From Lethocerus indicus (taxonomy: Eukaryota > Arthropoda > Insecta > Hemiptera > Belostomatidae), in NCBI GenBank assembly GCA_019843655.1, contig JACDQD010000103.1:248001-312000 (forward strand): a stretch of DNA of 64,000 nt. The letters run 5' to 3'. Shown here piece after piece: positions 25,090 through 35,132 of this stretch. A program made the translations under genes and the position numbers. Each line of letters begins with the position of its first letter. Position 1 is the first letter of the stretch. Below the pieces are notes generated by a model. It had not been told where the DNA came from, made no database searches, and was given only the letters and a program-made list of their open reading frames with translations.

Positions 25090-25335
25090 TCTAGAAATGG
25101 TAATAAAATGGCATAAAATTATCTTGCTAAAATAAAGGCCACTATGGCATTTTTGGAGCAATATAAAAATGCATAAGCCTTTCTGGGTTTTTGGGTCTAG
25201 ATGGCATTTTTGGGGTTAAAATGGTATTTTGAGCGCTAAAAGTATTTTAGGGTTATAAATGGCATTTTTTGGGGCTAAAAATGGCCTTTCTGGGGCTGTA
25301 TATGGCATTTTTGGGTCTAAACATGGCCATTTTCA
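25090..25335 (+). repeat. Short tandem repeat with ATGGCATTTTTGGG core
   Basis: At least eight imperfect units of ATGGCATTTTTGGGGCTAAA or TTGGGTCTAAATGGCATTTT occur, with spacing of 20-35 bp. It is distinct from the 33-bp satellite but similar in style (N-TTTTTGGG-N-CTAAA). Confidence 0.75.
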
Positions 25336-25820
25336 CCATGACCTTACCGTGTTTTAACGTCATTGGCCGTTATGCGTAATTAAGCATAACACCAGCGACG
25401 AAAATCACAGCGACATTAACATTTAATATTTCACTAGTTTAAGAGGGGGGGGGGCAATAAATTGAGCGAAAAGAGATATTGAAATCCATTGAAATTTTCC
25501 ATACGCGTGACCCCAGCCCATAAATAATAAGTAATTAATAACGGAGCGCTATTATTATGCAGATTATCGGTTTTGGCCTACTTATTTAAAAGTCAACAAC
25601 GGCGCCTTTATTTTCTCCATTAGACCCCAATAATTTCAACTCCATTTATTCTCTTTTTTAAATGATGAGAAATAAATTACTTATTTTCAATAATCGTACT
25701 GCTATAGATTTGTCACTAGAAATGTTATTAGACCGCCGTTGCAAGAAGAAACTGGGCAGTTTCTACGGTGTTGAATGGAAGGTCATAAATAACTGGTATA
25801 AGAGTAAATTCATTCAGTAG
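25336..25820. other. Unique DNA, no recognised gene
   Basis: It holds a G-run at about 25,445-25,454 and is otherwise AT-rich unique sequence. Confidence 0.4.
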
Positions 25821-25975
25821 GATTTGGGTGTTTCTGTCTCTTCGCTGTTTTGGTCTTTCGCTAGACCGGTTTCGGCCGCTCGCCATCTTCAGTAGCGGTT
25901 TGGATGTTTTGTGGTGCATCACTGTGTCATCTGTTACCGACTGGGTGGGTAACACTTGTAACGTTGGCCACAAAA
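25821..25975 (-). repeat. Foldback family, single left arm
   Basis: It carries GTTTCTGTCTCTTCGCTG, TTTCGCTAGACCGGTTTCGG and CCATCTTCAGTAGCGG, then GGATGTTTTGTGGTGCATC. The sequence reaches GGCCACAAAATAGTAA without a full second arm. Confidence 0.7.
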
Positions 25976-26690
25976 TAGTAATTCATTCACTTCACCCTCG
26001 TTGCTACTGTGAACTTATTTACCTTTCTTCTGTAATTTCAAGTGTGCTCGTAAACACCGTAGGCTAATTTCGCTTGGTAACAGATTTATTTTTACGCTTT
26101 CAATACTGGTACCGAACGCCGCCGGCGGCAGATGATATTGTTGTTGAAGAAACCGTTCGCGAATCGGAAATTGGCGACCATTATAAAAGCAACACGAACA
26201 TTTACAACTTTTAGTGCAATTTAACGGCTGGCGATTTGTATAAAACAGTATTCACAGGCAACAAAAGTCATCCGATGGATAAGCAATTTCCTTTCCGGCC
26301 GATACCATTGCAATAATGAAAGAAACTCATGTTTCAAAATTGTTCGTCTTATAAAAGAAATTTCCAATAAAATCCGACAGCCAAAATAGGGTACCAATTT
26401 TTACTTTTAATCAAGATCGCTATTCCTTCACCCTCGTACCTAGATTCGACACGGTCTTTGCCAGATTGTCTCAGATATTTTTACGGGATAATGTCACCGT
26501 GTTTTCAGACACTCAACTTCCTCAACGACTTTGATGTCCGTCGCCGATCCGGAATCGGAGCCCACCGTAGGCCGATTTCACAAAGGTAAGGAGTTTCCCG
26601 GTTGATAATCTCGTGGTTTATTTCCGACCGACATTATTTCGGAGAATAGAAACAGAGGAAAATTCACTGCAGTGACGCAGTGATCGGTGA
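25976..26690. other. Unique DNA, no recognised gene
   Basis: No coding block, tandem repeat or transposon terminus was recognised on either strand. Confidence 0.35.
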
Positions 26691-26694
26691 GTTA

Positions 26695-27440
26695 CCTATC
26701 GCTGCCGTTTGGTCTTTGCTATGTGGCCGCTCGCCATTCGCCACTCAATAAGCGGTGGTTGTCCGTTGTCAGACCGAACGGAAAATTTTCCGCCGGCACT
26801 TGGATGATATTGGACGCAGTTGAAGAAACACGATTGGAATCAATAATGTGAAAGAAACCGATAGAAACTGAATTGGCTAGAGGCCACAAACCGGTTATAA
26901 AAACAGCGGCGAGAATTTCGCAGATAAAATCCAGAAACACTACAACTTTAAGTGTTTAACCTACAGTATTTCAACTTATACATTAAGATTATGCCTTTCG
27001 GCCTAGTGTCTGCTTAGATTACGAAATTGGCCTTGGAAATTTTTACGACGGATCTTTTGTACCGAGACCGGTGTCTCGGCCGTTTCAGAGTTGTCTTAAA
27101 CTCTTGTGCACAAAAGCACTCCGTCAAGGATGGACTGTTGCATCTACCGTTGCATCGCGACAGCACAGGCCGTTTGAGGATTCCATTAGAGGATTCTGTT
27201 TTTTTGTAACCTTCGGGCATATCTCATTCTGTAGGTTCGTGAGGAAGTCTGTCTCCTATCGCCGCCTTTGCTATGCTGACATCCCCTCCCCGCCACTGAC
27301 GGTGGTTGTCCGTTTTCCCGTTAATGCCGAAGATTGGCCGGAATTGCCAAGCTTTCCGATCAGCGAAAGCTTTCGGTCACTTGCAAACCACCGGCGGTGG
27401 AGAGGAGACGCCCGGAGACAAGCTGCACAACCTATTTTTA
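26695..27440. repeat. Strongly degraded foldback copies
   Basis: Traces of the family recur at 26,705-26,760 (CGCTGCCGTTTGGTCTTTGC, GGCCGCTCGCCATTC) and 27,060-27,440 (GAGACCGGTGTCTCGGCC, ACCACCGGCGGTGGAGAGGA). The order of blocks is disturbed. The 172-codon open frame crossing here (27,071-27,589) is composed of this degraded repeat. Confidence 0.5.
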
Positions 27441-27639
27441 GGAAATACGAACCTACGGTAGATCTAATATTCTTGATTAGCGATTCCACCATTCTTGGCG
27501 TGTCCGTAGATAAAATAGCTTCAGACGTGATTCAACATCGTCCGTTCGATCTGGTTTACCTGACTTGCATGTTTCAGGGCGTCATATGAACATTTGTGGT
27601 GTTTTTGGGCAGGATTGAAAAACAACTCACACCGCATAC

Positions 27640-28215
27640 TCGCACTTAGCCGTATGGGCTGGAATACGGCCCCGGTGTAGCGAAGTCTGACATAATCGGA
27701 TCCTCACGTTGTAGAGTCGACCCGGTTTCGCTGCTCGCAATAGTGAGGATTTCAAAGTATAACGACTAACAGCAGCGTGAGTTTCGAAACCAGCTCACGC
27801 CTTATGTTCTAGCAAAAGACCATTCATCGGCGAGTCGCGACAGAAACATCGTAGAAAACCTTCGCGGCAAAGGTATACACCGGAAAGTTTCAAAAATTTC
27901 TAATTACGCATACGGCGTCCGAACCCCAATCAACAGTGGTTTACGGGGAAAATTGAAAATCGGAAAATCACTCCTGTGAACCACAAAATCGTCCGTAATA
28001 GAAGTTTTGCGAGATACCATTTCGAGGAAAATTGGTCAACTTGTACTGCATTGACGCAGTGACAGTGTGGTGGGATCTACGAAAAACATCCAAAGCCGTG
28101 TCAGGCACACCGAGCGCTACTGCGCTGGCGAGCGGCCGACAAACCGGTGTCTAGTCACTGACCGGCACAGCATAGGAGACAGAAACATCACTAACGAACC
28201 TACAGTACAGAAACC
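27640..28215. repeat. Degraded foldback copy plus an inverted-duplicate segment
   Basis: 28,045-28,215 is a recognisable arm: CGCTACTGCGCTGGCGAGCG, ACAGAAACATCACTAACGAA, AACCTACAGTACAG. 27,860-28,045 (core CCCAATCAACAGTGGTTTAC, GGGGAAAATTGAAAAT, CATTTCGAGGAAAATT) matches 31,190-31,370 in opposite orientation. Confidence 0.6.
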
Positions 28216-28574
28216 TCGCATATTCGGCGAGGAGACCATTTCCGCTGATAGAGCGAATTGCAGCTTGCTTACTGAGGTTCAGCTGATTATAGAGAGTGTC
28301 CAAAACTATTGAGGATTGAAAACACATGCCACGTGTTGTACTCGACATATTTTAGTCCAAAGTGTTAAAAGTGACTACAGCGCTATGGCTCCCCACCTGT
28401 GTGCGTTTCGAGAGTTGACCTTCAACGCCTCTATGTTCAACCGAAATATCATCGCTCATTCGCGTTTACGCGTAATAGCGCGGGCTAAATGAGCGCAAGT
28501 GGTTCAGAATTCCCTGCATACGGCGTGCATTCATCGCAATTGCTAACTTCTTTGCTAAGATCTCCGTACGTAAC

Positions 28575-29070
28575 TCTCGCTGGTATGGCTTTCGCCAGAA
28601 CGGTTTGTCGGCCGCTCGCCGTTCAGCAGCAATGTGTCAATACTGCCGGCACTGAACTGGCATGTTTTTCGGCGTCATCGTCCACAAAGTGTGCCCACTG
28701 TGTCACAGTGTTAAGCTACTGAAGAAGGCGAGCGCTACTGAAGAAGACGGCTGGCCGAAGCGGCCGAGCGGCTGACCGGTCTGGCGAAAGACCGAACCGG
28801 CGAGAGTTGACAGAAACACACGAGATCTACGCGGTATTCCAAACTCTCGCAGACCACAAAACAGATACGTTGAACTGAAGAATTTGCCCGAAAAACGTCC
28901 ACAAAGTGTTAAAAGTGACTAACACAGCGCTACTGAAGAGCAAGGAAAGCGGCCACAAAACCGACCAACCGCAGCGTGAGAGGACGGCGGAAGACGGTAA
29001 TGAAGACGAAAAACGTCCACGGTATTCCGAGCGAGAGAGAGAGAGACTCGCAGACCACAAAGACCGGTAA
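28575..29070. repeat. Two foldback copies, the second a lone right arm
   Basis: 28,575-28,877 has a left arm (CTTTCGCCAGAACGGTTTGT, GGCCGCTCGCCGTTCAGCAG) and a right arm (GGTCTGGCGAAAGACCGAAC, CTCGCAGACCACAAAACAGA). It ends ACGTTGAACT, close to the family terminus GTTAAACT. 28,885-29,070 repeats the right arm with AACACAGCGCTACTGAAG and CTCGCAGACCACAAAGACC. Confidence 0.75.
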
Positions 29071-29079
29071 CGCTGTTTA

Positions 29080-30128
29080 AACTTCAAAAATAAAACTTCA
29101 GTTTTATTCAGCGGCTGCGGGCACACGTTTGGTTGTGCGCCGGAGTGTGACGCGGACGGAAAACAGACGGAAAAAAGGCCTAATTTAGCCTTTAGGCGGG
29201 CCTAAAATAGACAGCGTCAACAAGCCCAGATAGGAACGGGCCGATACACTCAGGTAGACGGGACCGAATAATGATTACCTGTCTTATGTATTATAGGACT
29301 TAATTTTTGGTTTTAAATGCCCGATTAGGCGATTCAGGAAAGTGAATTCTTTCCCCAACAACAATATTTAAGGGGCCGAATAAAGCGCTGAAAATAATAG
29401 TGCTCAGTTGGCCAGAAAAAGATTTCTCCTCAGCGCCACTATACTTCATTTCCAGTTACGGGCCATAAACTTAGAGCCCACTTGTGTGTGGGGCATTTAA
29501 TGTAATAGCGTTATTTATTGTACGATCAACGAACAACTGTTGCACGTGCATATTTGTTTCTCTCTACTTTCGACGTGTACTCCTCTGTCTACAGAATATC
29601 GTTTAAGCCCTTCTCCAGGGATAATGGACGGGTAACGGAGGAGAGGGCTTAGGAGACGGGTGAATTAGGACGAAACTTCATTTTATTAATTCACCAACAT
29701 TCATCGGATGAATGGTGCTGTTTGAACCGTTGTTGGGGAAAGGTATTTTTTTTTTTTACATTTACAATTATTTCCGCGGTAAAATTGTCATTTTATGTCC
29801 TGAAAAAAATTAACAACTATAGAAAAAATATTAATTTATAAAAAGAAAACGAAATAGCGAGATCCTATCGAAGCCGAACATTATTGGGAGACCAGAGTCA
29901 ACTCTTAAAGTTGAATTTTATTTCTTTACTATAATTTAAAGACCAATAGTCGAAAAAATGGTTTTTATGGCTGTTATTTGATATCTGGAGGCGCCAAAAT
30001 CGTACATCACGTACTCATTCTCACGATTATAATCTATATTTTGATACCACAATGTGGTACCACGTTGGTACAACGTGGGTTCGAGAATCAAAAAGTGAAA
30101 CTCGGGATTTTCTTCCCGAATCGACTTG
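29080..30128. other. Unique DNA upstream of the retrotransposon relic
   Basis: No gene was recognised. A poly-T run lies at 29,747-29,757. The last ~150 bp may be decayed retrotransposon sequence, since the reverse-transcriptase relic starts abruptly at 30,129, but I see no motif there. Confidence 0.35.
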
Positions 30129-30438
30129 AACCGAAAATTTGTACACTTAAGGCCGTTACTGAAACTTACATCGAAATTGAACTCAAGTAACGAACTGACA
30201 ATTTACAGAGCGGTACTGAAACCGACACGGACTTACGGTACAGAGAGCTATGGGGTTCATCCGGAGATTTCAGTCGAAGGTCCTTAAAGCCTTTAATCCC
30301 TGTATCTTTCTGACTACAGAATCCACGATGACCTCAACATACCGGACAGTCGACGAAGTCGCAAAGTCCCGGTTCCCGAAGTACCAATTTATCTCTCACT
30401 TACCCGACCATTATCCTGGAGATCTTCTTAGCCCTTAG
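30129..30438 (+). pseudogene. Jockey/CR1-type non-LTR retrotransposon, C-terminal end of the reverse-transcriptase ORF, decayed
   Basis: Three reading frames must be combined, so the copy is dead. Frame one (from 30,129) gives KFVHLRPLLKL and NELTIYRAVLKPTRTYGTE. A shift gives ELWGSS, and from about 30,250 another frame gives RFQSKVLKAF, then TVDEVAKSRFPKYQ and LPDHYPGDLLS, ending at TAG 30,436-30,438. In a third frame the middle reads IHDDLNIP. This order (KL..YK/RAVLKP.WTYG.ELWG..IQRFQSKVLR.I..A...IH.DL.IP.V.E) is the well-known tail of Jockey-clade ORF2 downstream of the catalytic YADD, from established family knowledge. The catalytic core, endonuclease and poly-A tail are not seen, so this is a fragment. 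The clade assignment (Jockey versus related CR1/I) is inferred from these motifs. Confidence 0.75.
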
Positions 30439-30939
30439 ACTACAAATTGTTCTTGCGTGAAAAGTGCCATCTTTGGGCGGTTCCCTTTTCAAGTAGTCAG
30501 CACTTGTACTTATAACATTCACGTTGATTGTACAAAATAGAAAAATGTATAGACAGTTTTCCGTTTTCGGTGTTGATTCCGTTAAATGGTGGAGTGGAAA
30601 ATCGAACAGGCGGATGGGGGCGCTGAATTTCCAATAAATAGACCCGCTCCACAGCTTTATTAAAACCTGTAGATGGAAAACGCGAAGAAAAACTATCGGG
30701 AATTCGACGAAAGCGGGTGTCGGAATTCAGAAATAAAAATTGAAGCCCCGAAAAAAAATTGGAGAATAATCGGCCCCCCCAGTGAGGGGCGAATTTCTAT
30801 ATTGTCGGGTTACGCAGTGACGCCGCCGCCTCACATATCACATGACATCACATATATCGCACGTGGCCCGAACCGACCCCCCCACCCAAAACGAACCGTC
30901 GACAAATTCGAAAATGGAGCCGCTTATTATCTCAACAAT
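30439..30939. other. Unique DNA, no recognised gene
   Basis: The open frame 30,673-30,993 runs from here into the MITE fragment at 30,940 and has no recognised domain. TCACATATCACATGACATCACATAT at 30,832-30,856 is a minor imperfect repeat. Confidence 0.35.
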
Positions 30940-31027
30940 CGACAATTTGATAAGAGGCATTTTGGTCTTGAGGAAATCGAAAATTTGCCGTAAAACTGGC
31001 CGGAGGGTTTATAATATAATAATTAAA
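30940..31027 (-). repeat. Mariner-type MITE fragment, truncated by a foldback arm
   Basis: CGACAATTTGATAAGAGGCA, TTTTGGTCTTGAGGAAATCG and AAAATTTGCCG match the MITE interior. The copy stops exactly at AATAATTAAAGTTT where a foldback arm (GTAGGTTCGTGATGTTTCTG) begins. Confidence 0.75.
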
Positions 31028-31105
31028 GTTTGTAGGTTCGTGATGTTTCTGTCTCCTCTCGCCGGTGGTTCGGTCTTTCGCCAGACCGGTTTCGGTTGGA
31101 TAATT
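31028..31105 (-). repeat. Foldback left-arm fragment
   Basis: GTAGGTTCGTGATGTTTCTG, CTCCTCTCGCCGGTGGTTCG and CTTTCGCCAGACCGGTTTCGG are present. The outer end with CCTGTTTTGTGG is missing. Confidence 0.8.
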
Positions 31106-31189
31106 TTCGATTTTCCGACTTTCCCCGCATGAAGATAAGCGTATCTTCAAAACCGTGGACAAGCGTTGACGTTGAGTTTCGGGACGAAA

Positions 31190-31370
31190 ACGGAGAAAAT
31201 TTTCCTCGAAATGGCATCTCAAAATCTCTGTTGACGAAGTTCTAGACCGTATAGGGAAATTTTTGATTTTTCAATTTTCCCCGTAAACCACTGTTGATTG
31301 GGTTCCGGACACCCCCCCCAATTGAGACGAAATTTTGAAACTTCCTGACCTTTGCCCGAAGGTTTTCGAA
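31190..31370 (-). repeat. Segment matching 27,860-28,045 in inverted orientation
   Basis: AATTTTCCTCGAAATGGCAT and TTTTCCCCGTAAACCACTGT, TGATTGGGTTCCGGA match the reverse complement of the 27.9-kb segment. Each copy lies between foldback fragments. Confidence 0.65.
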
Positions 31371-31519
31371 AATTGCTGATGCGCTTTGCCGATTCCGCTG
31401 GTCGCCAGCACTTTGATCGGGGCATCTCACTGCACGAAGATTTGGCTCGCGCTCATCTTCGCGCAGTGTGCCATCACGTAACACAGTCGCTACTTTGCAC
31501 TGGATGTAATTTTTCATCC

Positions 31520-31800
31520 TGGACAGTGACTAACTCACCATGACTGAAGATGGCGAGCGGCCGAAACCGGTCTAGCGAGAGAGAACCGAACCACCGGCGG
31601 ACCGAACCACCGACTCGTGACAGAGAGGATGAAATCCCAATACAATATTCCAAATCTACCCAACCCCTACAGTGCTAACAGTGAACATCACGAGCCGAAA
31701 CCGGTCTAGACCGACCGGCAGCGGAGAGGAGACTGAACATCACGGATTGAACCTACAGTATTCCAACCAGGACTTCGCTAAACAGGCCGCGAGCGGAGTG
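31520..31800 (+). repeat. Foldback right-arm fragments
   Basis: CTGAAGATGGCGAGCGGCCG, ACCGGTCTAGCGAGAGAG and CCGAACCACCGGCGGACC lie at 31,540-31,620. A second copy is at 31,690-31,765 (GCCGAAACCGGTCTAGACC, GGAGACTGAACATCACGG, CCTACAGTATTCCAACC). Confidence 0.7.
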
Positions 31801-31984
31801 ATATCTACGATTAGTTTTCGAAAATATTTTAAGCTCAATACATAGTCTCTCAAAAATTTCATAATTCACTTAAATAAAAAATTATATTCAGCCGTAATTT
31901 TTCAGTTGAGTATTCGAACCGACTCCGGTATAGCGGGGCGTCATAAACAAGGAGGGCGACGGTACTAGATTTGAAGAGGGTCGA

Positions 31985-32215
31985 TGAAATGAAATATTTA
32001 TTAGAGAGACGAGAAGAAGATAGGGAGAGAGAGGGGAGGGAGGGAGGGAGATAGAGAGAGGAGGAAAGGGGGGAGAGAGAGAGAGCTCCAGCTCAGTCAA
32101 CGACGCAGGGATCAATAACACCGCCGGCCACCCCCCTTTACCAACTCTCTCCCTCCCTCCCTCTCTCACCCTCTCTCCTCTCTCTCACTCCCACCCTACA
32201 ACCCTCCAGACCATA
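31985..32215. repeat. Purine/pyrimidine-rich simple sequence, GA then CT
   Basis: AGGGAGGGAGGGAGATAGAG-type sequence at 32,030-32,085 is followed by CTCTCTCCCTCCCTCCCTCT-type sequence at 32,140-32,190. The pair can fold back on itself. Frames through it are low complexity. Confidence 0.7.
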
Positions 32216-32383
32216 AAATATTTCCCCTAGCTAAGCATATCAACCCTTTCCCCCCACCCCCATATCGCGTTTTGTTCTTGATCCGCGATTCAATATTGCA
32301 CACGCGAGGAAAGGTCGAAACAAATAATACTAAAAAAAAAAAAATTTAGGTTCCGCGAGTTTTAGGAAAATTTTTAAAAGAAT

Positions 32384-32401
32384 CCGAGTCACGTGACTCG
32401 G
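32384..32401. promoter_or_regulatory. 18-bp perfect palindrome centred on an E-box (CLEAR-like site)
   Basis: CCGAGTCACGTGACTCGG is perfectly self-complementary. Its centre GTCACGTGAC equals the CLEAR consensus bound by MiT/TFE bHLH-ZIP factors (family knowledge). Immediately downstream, GTCGCCGCCATTTGGC resembles a YY1-type promoter motif. No adjacent gene was identified, so promoter function is inference. Confidence 0.35.
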
Positions 32402-32882
32402 TCGCCGCCATTTGGCTTACGGACTCCAACCCTGTACGACCTCCGTCTGGGAAATATCGAAAATGTATTTAATAGATAATTTATATCCACTTAAATCGGA
32501 CTTTGGACTCGGCGAAGCGGAAGCGGATTAATGGCGACGCACCGCTTAAAATCTTTTACACGATCTACTGAAGACGGCGAGCGGCCGAAGCGCCGACTCT
32601 GGACGCCCGTAAATCTGTATTCATTTCAGTGAAATACGAACGAGAGAACGGAACAAATCGACGACGGGTGAACTGTTGTGCCCGGCTCAACTGGCGGTTC
32701 CAATTGGTACAATTAGTCGATTAATTACCAGCTATGCTAATTATTACGGTGGCAAGATATGCGGGCGAACGTCACAGAGCTGGTAATACAAAATCTTCAG
32801 AAATAACAGTCAAAAACCTGGTATTTAGTGCTACAACAATACTACGTACCGGGGTAAATAGCATCCCGTCTGTTTTTATATA
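32402..32882. other. Unique DNA with a foldback trace
   Basis: ATCTACTGAAGACGGCGAGCGG and GCCGAAGCG at 32,563-32,590 are a lone foldback core. Nothing else was recognised. Confidence 0.45.
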
Positions 32883-33085
32883 TTAGCTGTACCCAAAAGT
32901 AAATCGACAATTTGATAAGATTTATTTCGGTGTTGAGGAGTTCCTCAAGAGGAGGGGAATCGAAAATTTGCCGGAAAATATATATATATATATATAGTAG
33001 ATTAATAATTAAAGTTTCTTCTTTAAGGAAATAAAATGAATTCCAATATCAAAATGTCGATTACTTTTTGGGGGTACCCCTAATA
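32883..33085 (-). repeat. Mariner-type MITE, complete
   Basis: It runs from TTAGCTGTACCCAAAAGTAA to TTTTTGGGGGTACCCCTAAT. It carries the interior ATCGACAATTTGATAAG, GAGGGGAATCGAAAATTTGC, a short TA run, AGTAGATTAATAATTAAAG and GAATTCCAATATCAAAATG. It is read here in the orientation opposite to the copy at 417. Confidence 0.85.
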
Positions 33086-33099
33086 ATATATCTGCAACT

Positions 33100-33835
33100 G
33101 AAGACCTGCTGAAGACGGCCGAAAGCCGTCCGTCGAAACCCCTTTTTGGACCACGAAAATGGACCTATTAAAAGCCGAAAGTGATAATTTTTTAAAACCC
33201 CAATTTTAAAAGTGTCCGGACGGAATTGGTTTTAAAAACCGAAGACTTTAAGGGAGGCCGGCCAAAATTATCATATAACAACGAACCGGTGGCGAAAATC
33301 TACCGAAGATGGCGTACAGCCGAAACAAATAGGGAAAAGCGCGTCGTTTGATGCGAGCGAATGGACTTCAAATTAAATAAATATTATATATTAACAATTT
33401 GATAAGATGTATCAAAGGTCTTGAGCAGTTTGAGGGGAATCGAAATATTTGCCAGGAAAAGTGGCATTTGGAGAGTTGTCGATAATATCGGAATATATAT
33501 ATATATATAGTAGATTAATAATTAAAGTTTTTCTTTTTAGCGAAATAAAATGAATTTTAAAGTCAAAATGTCGATTACTGCAGACCTGCTGGCGGGAAGC
33601 CGAAAGCCGTCCGTCGAAACCAGTTTGTACCACGAAAAGGGACCTACAAAGCCCCTTTATTTATTTAATTGGAATTTCTCAAACTGCAGTCTATTAATTA
33701 TTGTCAATTTTTCTCCAATTTCCAAGAGAGTGATATTATTTTCATTAAATCCCAATTTTAAAAAGTGTAAGTCGCCGGCCGAAATTATCATATAAGACCG
33801 AAAGAGTGGCGAAAATCTACATTTATAATATGTTA
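33100..33835. repeat. Duplicated module (MITE plus ~230-bp flank)
   Basis: 33,100-33,335 (CAGACCTGCTG-like start, GCCGAAAGCCGTCCGTCGAA, CCAATTTTAAAAGTGT, AAATTATCATATAA, GGCGAAAATCTACC) recurs at 33,580-33,835 after a second MITE. The block MITE plus flank is therefore tandemly duplicated with a unit of about 500 bp. The flank resembles a diverged foldback arm. Confidence 0.7.
33385..33579 (-). repeat. Mariner-type MITE, end-truncated
   Basis: ACAATTTGATAAGATGTATC, GAGGGGAATCGAAATATTTG, AGTGGCATTTGGAGAGTTG, AGTAGATTAATAATTAAAG and AAAGTCAAAATGTCGATTAC are present. The first terminus is reduced and the last CCCAAA..TACCCC segment is missing. Confidence 0.8.
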
Positions 33836-33840
33836 TAAAA

Positions 33841-33956
33841 TATTGGGTCTACCCAAAAGTAAGCGACAATTTGATAAGATGTATTTCGGTCTTGAGGAGT
33901 TGAAATAAAATGAATTCCAAAGTCAAAATCTCGATCACTTTTGGTTACCCCGAATA
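33841..33956 (-). repeat. Mariner-type MITE, internal deletion
   Basis: TATTGGGTCTACCCAAAAGT and GGTCTTGAGGAGTTG join directly to AAATAAAATGAATTCCAAAG and CACTTTTGGTTACCCCGAAT, so about 90 bp of the interior is lost. Confidence 0.8.
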
Positions 33957-35111
33957 CTGTAAATGAATTGAAAATTTAAAAAAATTTACGGAATTAAAGA
34001 TTACTGGAATAACTACAGGAAGTTTATTAGCCGTCCATTGCAGGAGTAATCCCTGCGGCTTTGGGGCCGAACGTCCTCTAAAATCCAGATTTTTTATTCA
34101 AAACCCTTACGCCAGAAACACTGGGCAATTAGAGATGTGAATTAAAAAAAAATGTTTAAAAAATTAACGTTAATTACGCCCTTTAGGGGAGGTTCTCCCC
34201 CTCTCTCTCCCTCTCTCCCTTTCTCACTGTGGCTCTTGCTGGAGCCTGTCGTTGGTCTAAAAATGAATTCTAATAATAGCTGTAGGGGGAAAAACATCAC
34301 GCGAGGTATACATTCAACATTGTCACGCCAACAATAAAAAGCGCCCGCGCGCGCCCCCTCAGAGAGGACTTAATATAATAATACAGACCGGCTTAATTTC
34401 AGCTAATTCAATTATGCTATACGAGACAATGGCGATTACGATTTGGCAATTAAATATTCAACAGGGGGGGGTTGGGGGTAGGTGGTTGGGGGGGGGGGCT
34501 ATAATTTATGTTTATGCAGATTTAAAATTCATTTTTATAATTCAACAGCGTAGCAGAAAGATTTATGCGCTTATTGAATTTTTGTAATTCGTAGATCAAT
34601 TACAGAATTGCGCTTTCGCAAAACGGACAGATTGATGATTGTCGCCCTGAGTTATAGGACTTTTTGAACCTTTTAAGTCAAATTTTTTTTTTTTTTTAAA
34701 TTAAACCAATGTAATTTTGACGTAGAATCCACCCTTACGAGGCAATTTCCACGTGTTCTCTCCTGGAACGTCGTTCGATTCCCGACCAATTCCACTGGAA
34801 CACTCCGAAAATAATTCCGCGAATCGCCCAAATGTCTTACTTCTAAATGAAAAAAGAAAAGAAAAAAAAACGACGAATACAATTGCCAAAAGGGAAGGGA
34901 GAAAAATATAATGCAAATTCGAAAACTGCGCGATTATACGCCCCGGTAATTCTACCGATGGCCACGACCAATTAAACTGTCAAACGGCTGGAGAAAATGC
35001 CTGGAAAAAAGGGTCAATTGTTTTAAAATTGACCCTAAACGTTAATGACAGATGTTAAATGTTAAAACGCCTTCGTCCGGGCGTAAAATTGAAAAGACGC
35101 TTCAAAATTTG
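33957..35111. other. Unique DNA without recognised genes
   Basis: Apart from the G-run cluster, this stretch holds AT-rich DNA, a CT-rich stretch at 34,195-34,225 and poly-T at 34,683-34,698. No coding block was recognised. Confidence 0.4.
34464..34498 (+). other. G-run cluster with quadruplex potential
   Basis: Three G tracts of 8, 5 and 10 bases with a GG pair between them occur in 35 bp (GGGGGGGGTTGGGGGTAGGT, then GGTT and a 10-G run). Short loops favour a G-quadruplex on the plus strand. No gene is adjacent. Confidence 0.45.
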
Positions 35112-35132
35112 GCTGTTTCGGACGAAACCGTA

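Noticed and set aside
27071..27589. Longest open frame in the window (172 codons, plus strand)
   Set aside because: It runs through degraded foldback sequence, has no recognised motif and its composition is repeat-derived.
30050..30085. tRNA B-box-like GGGTTCGAG
   Set aside because: No A box, acceptor stem or anticodon arm can be placed around it.
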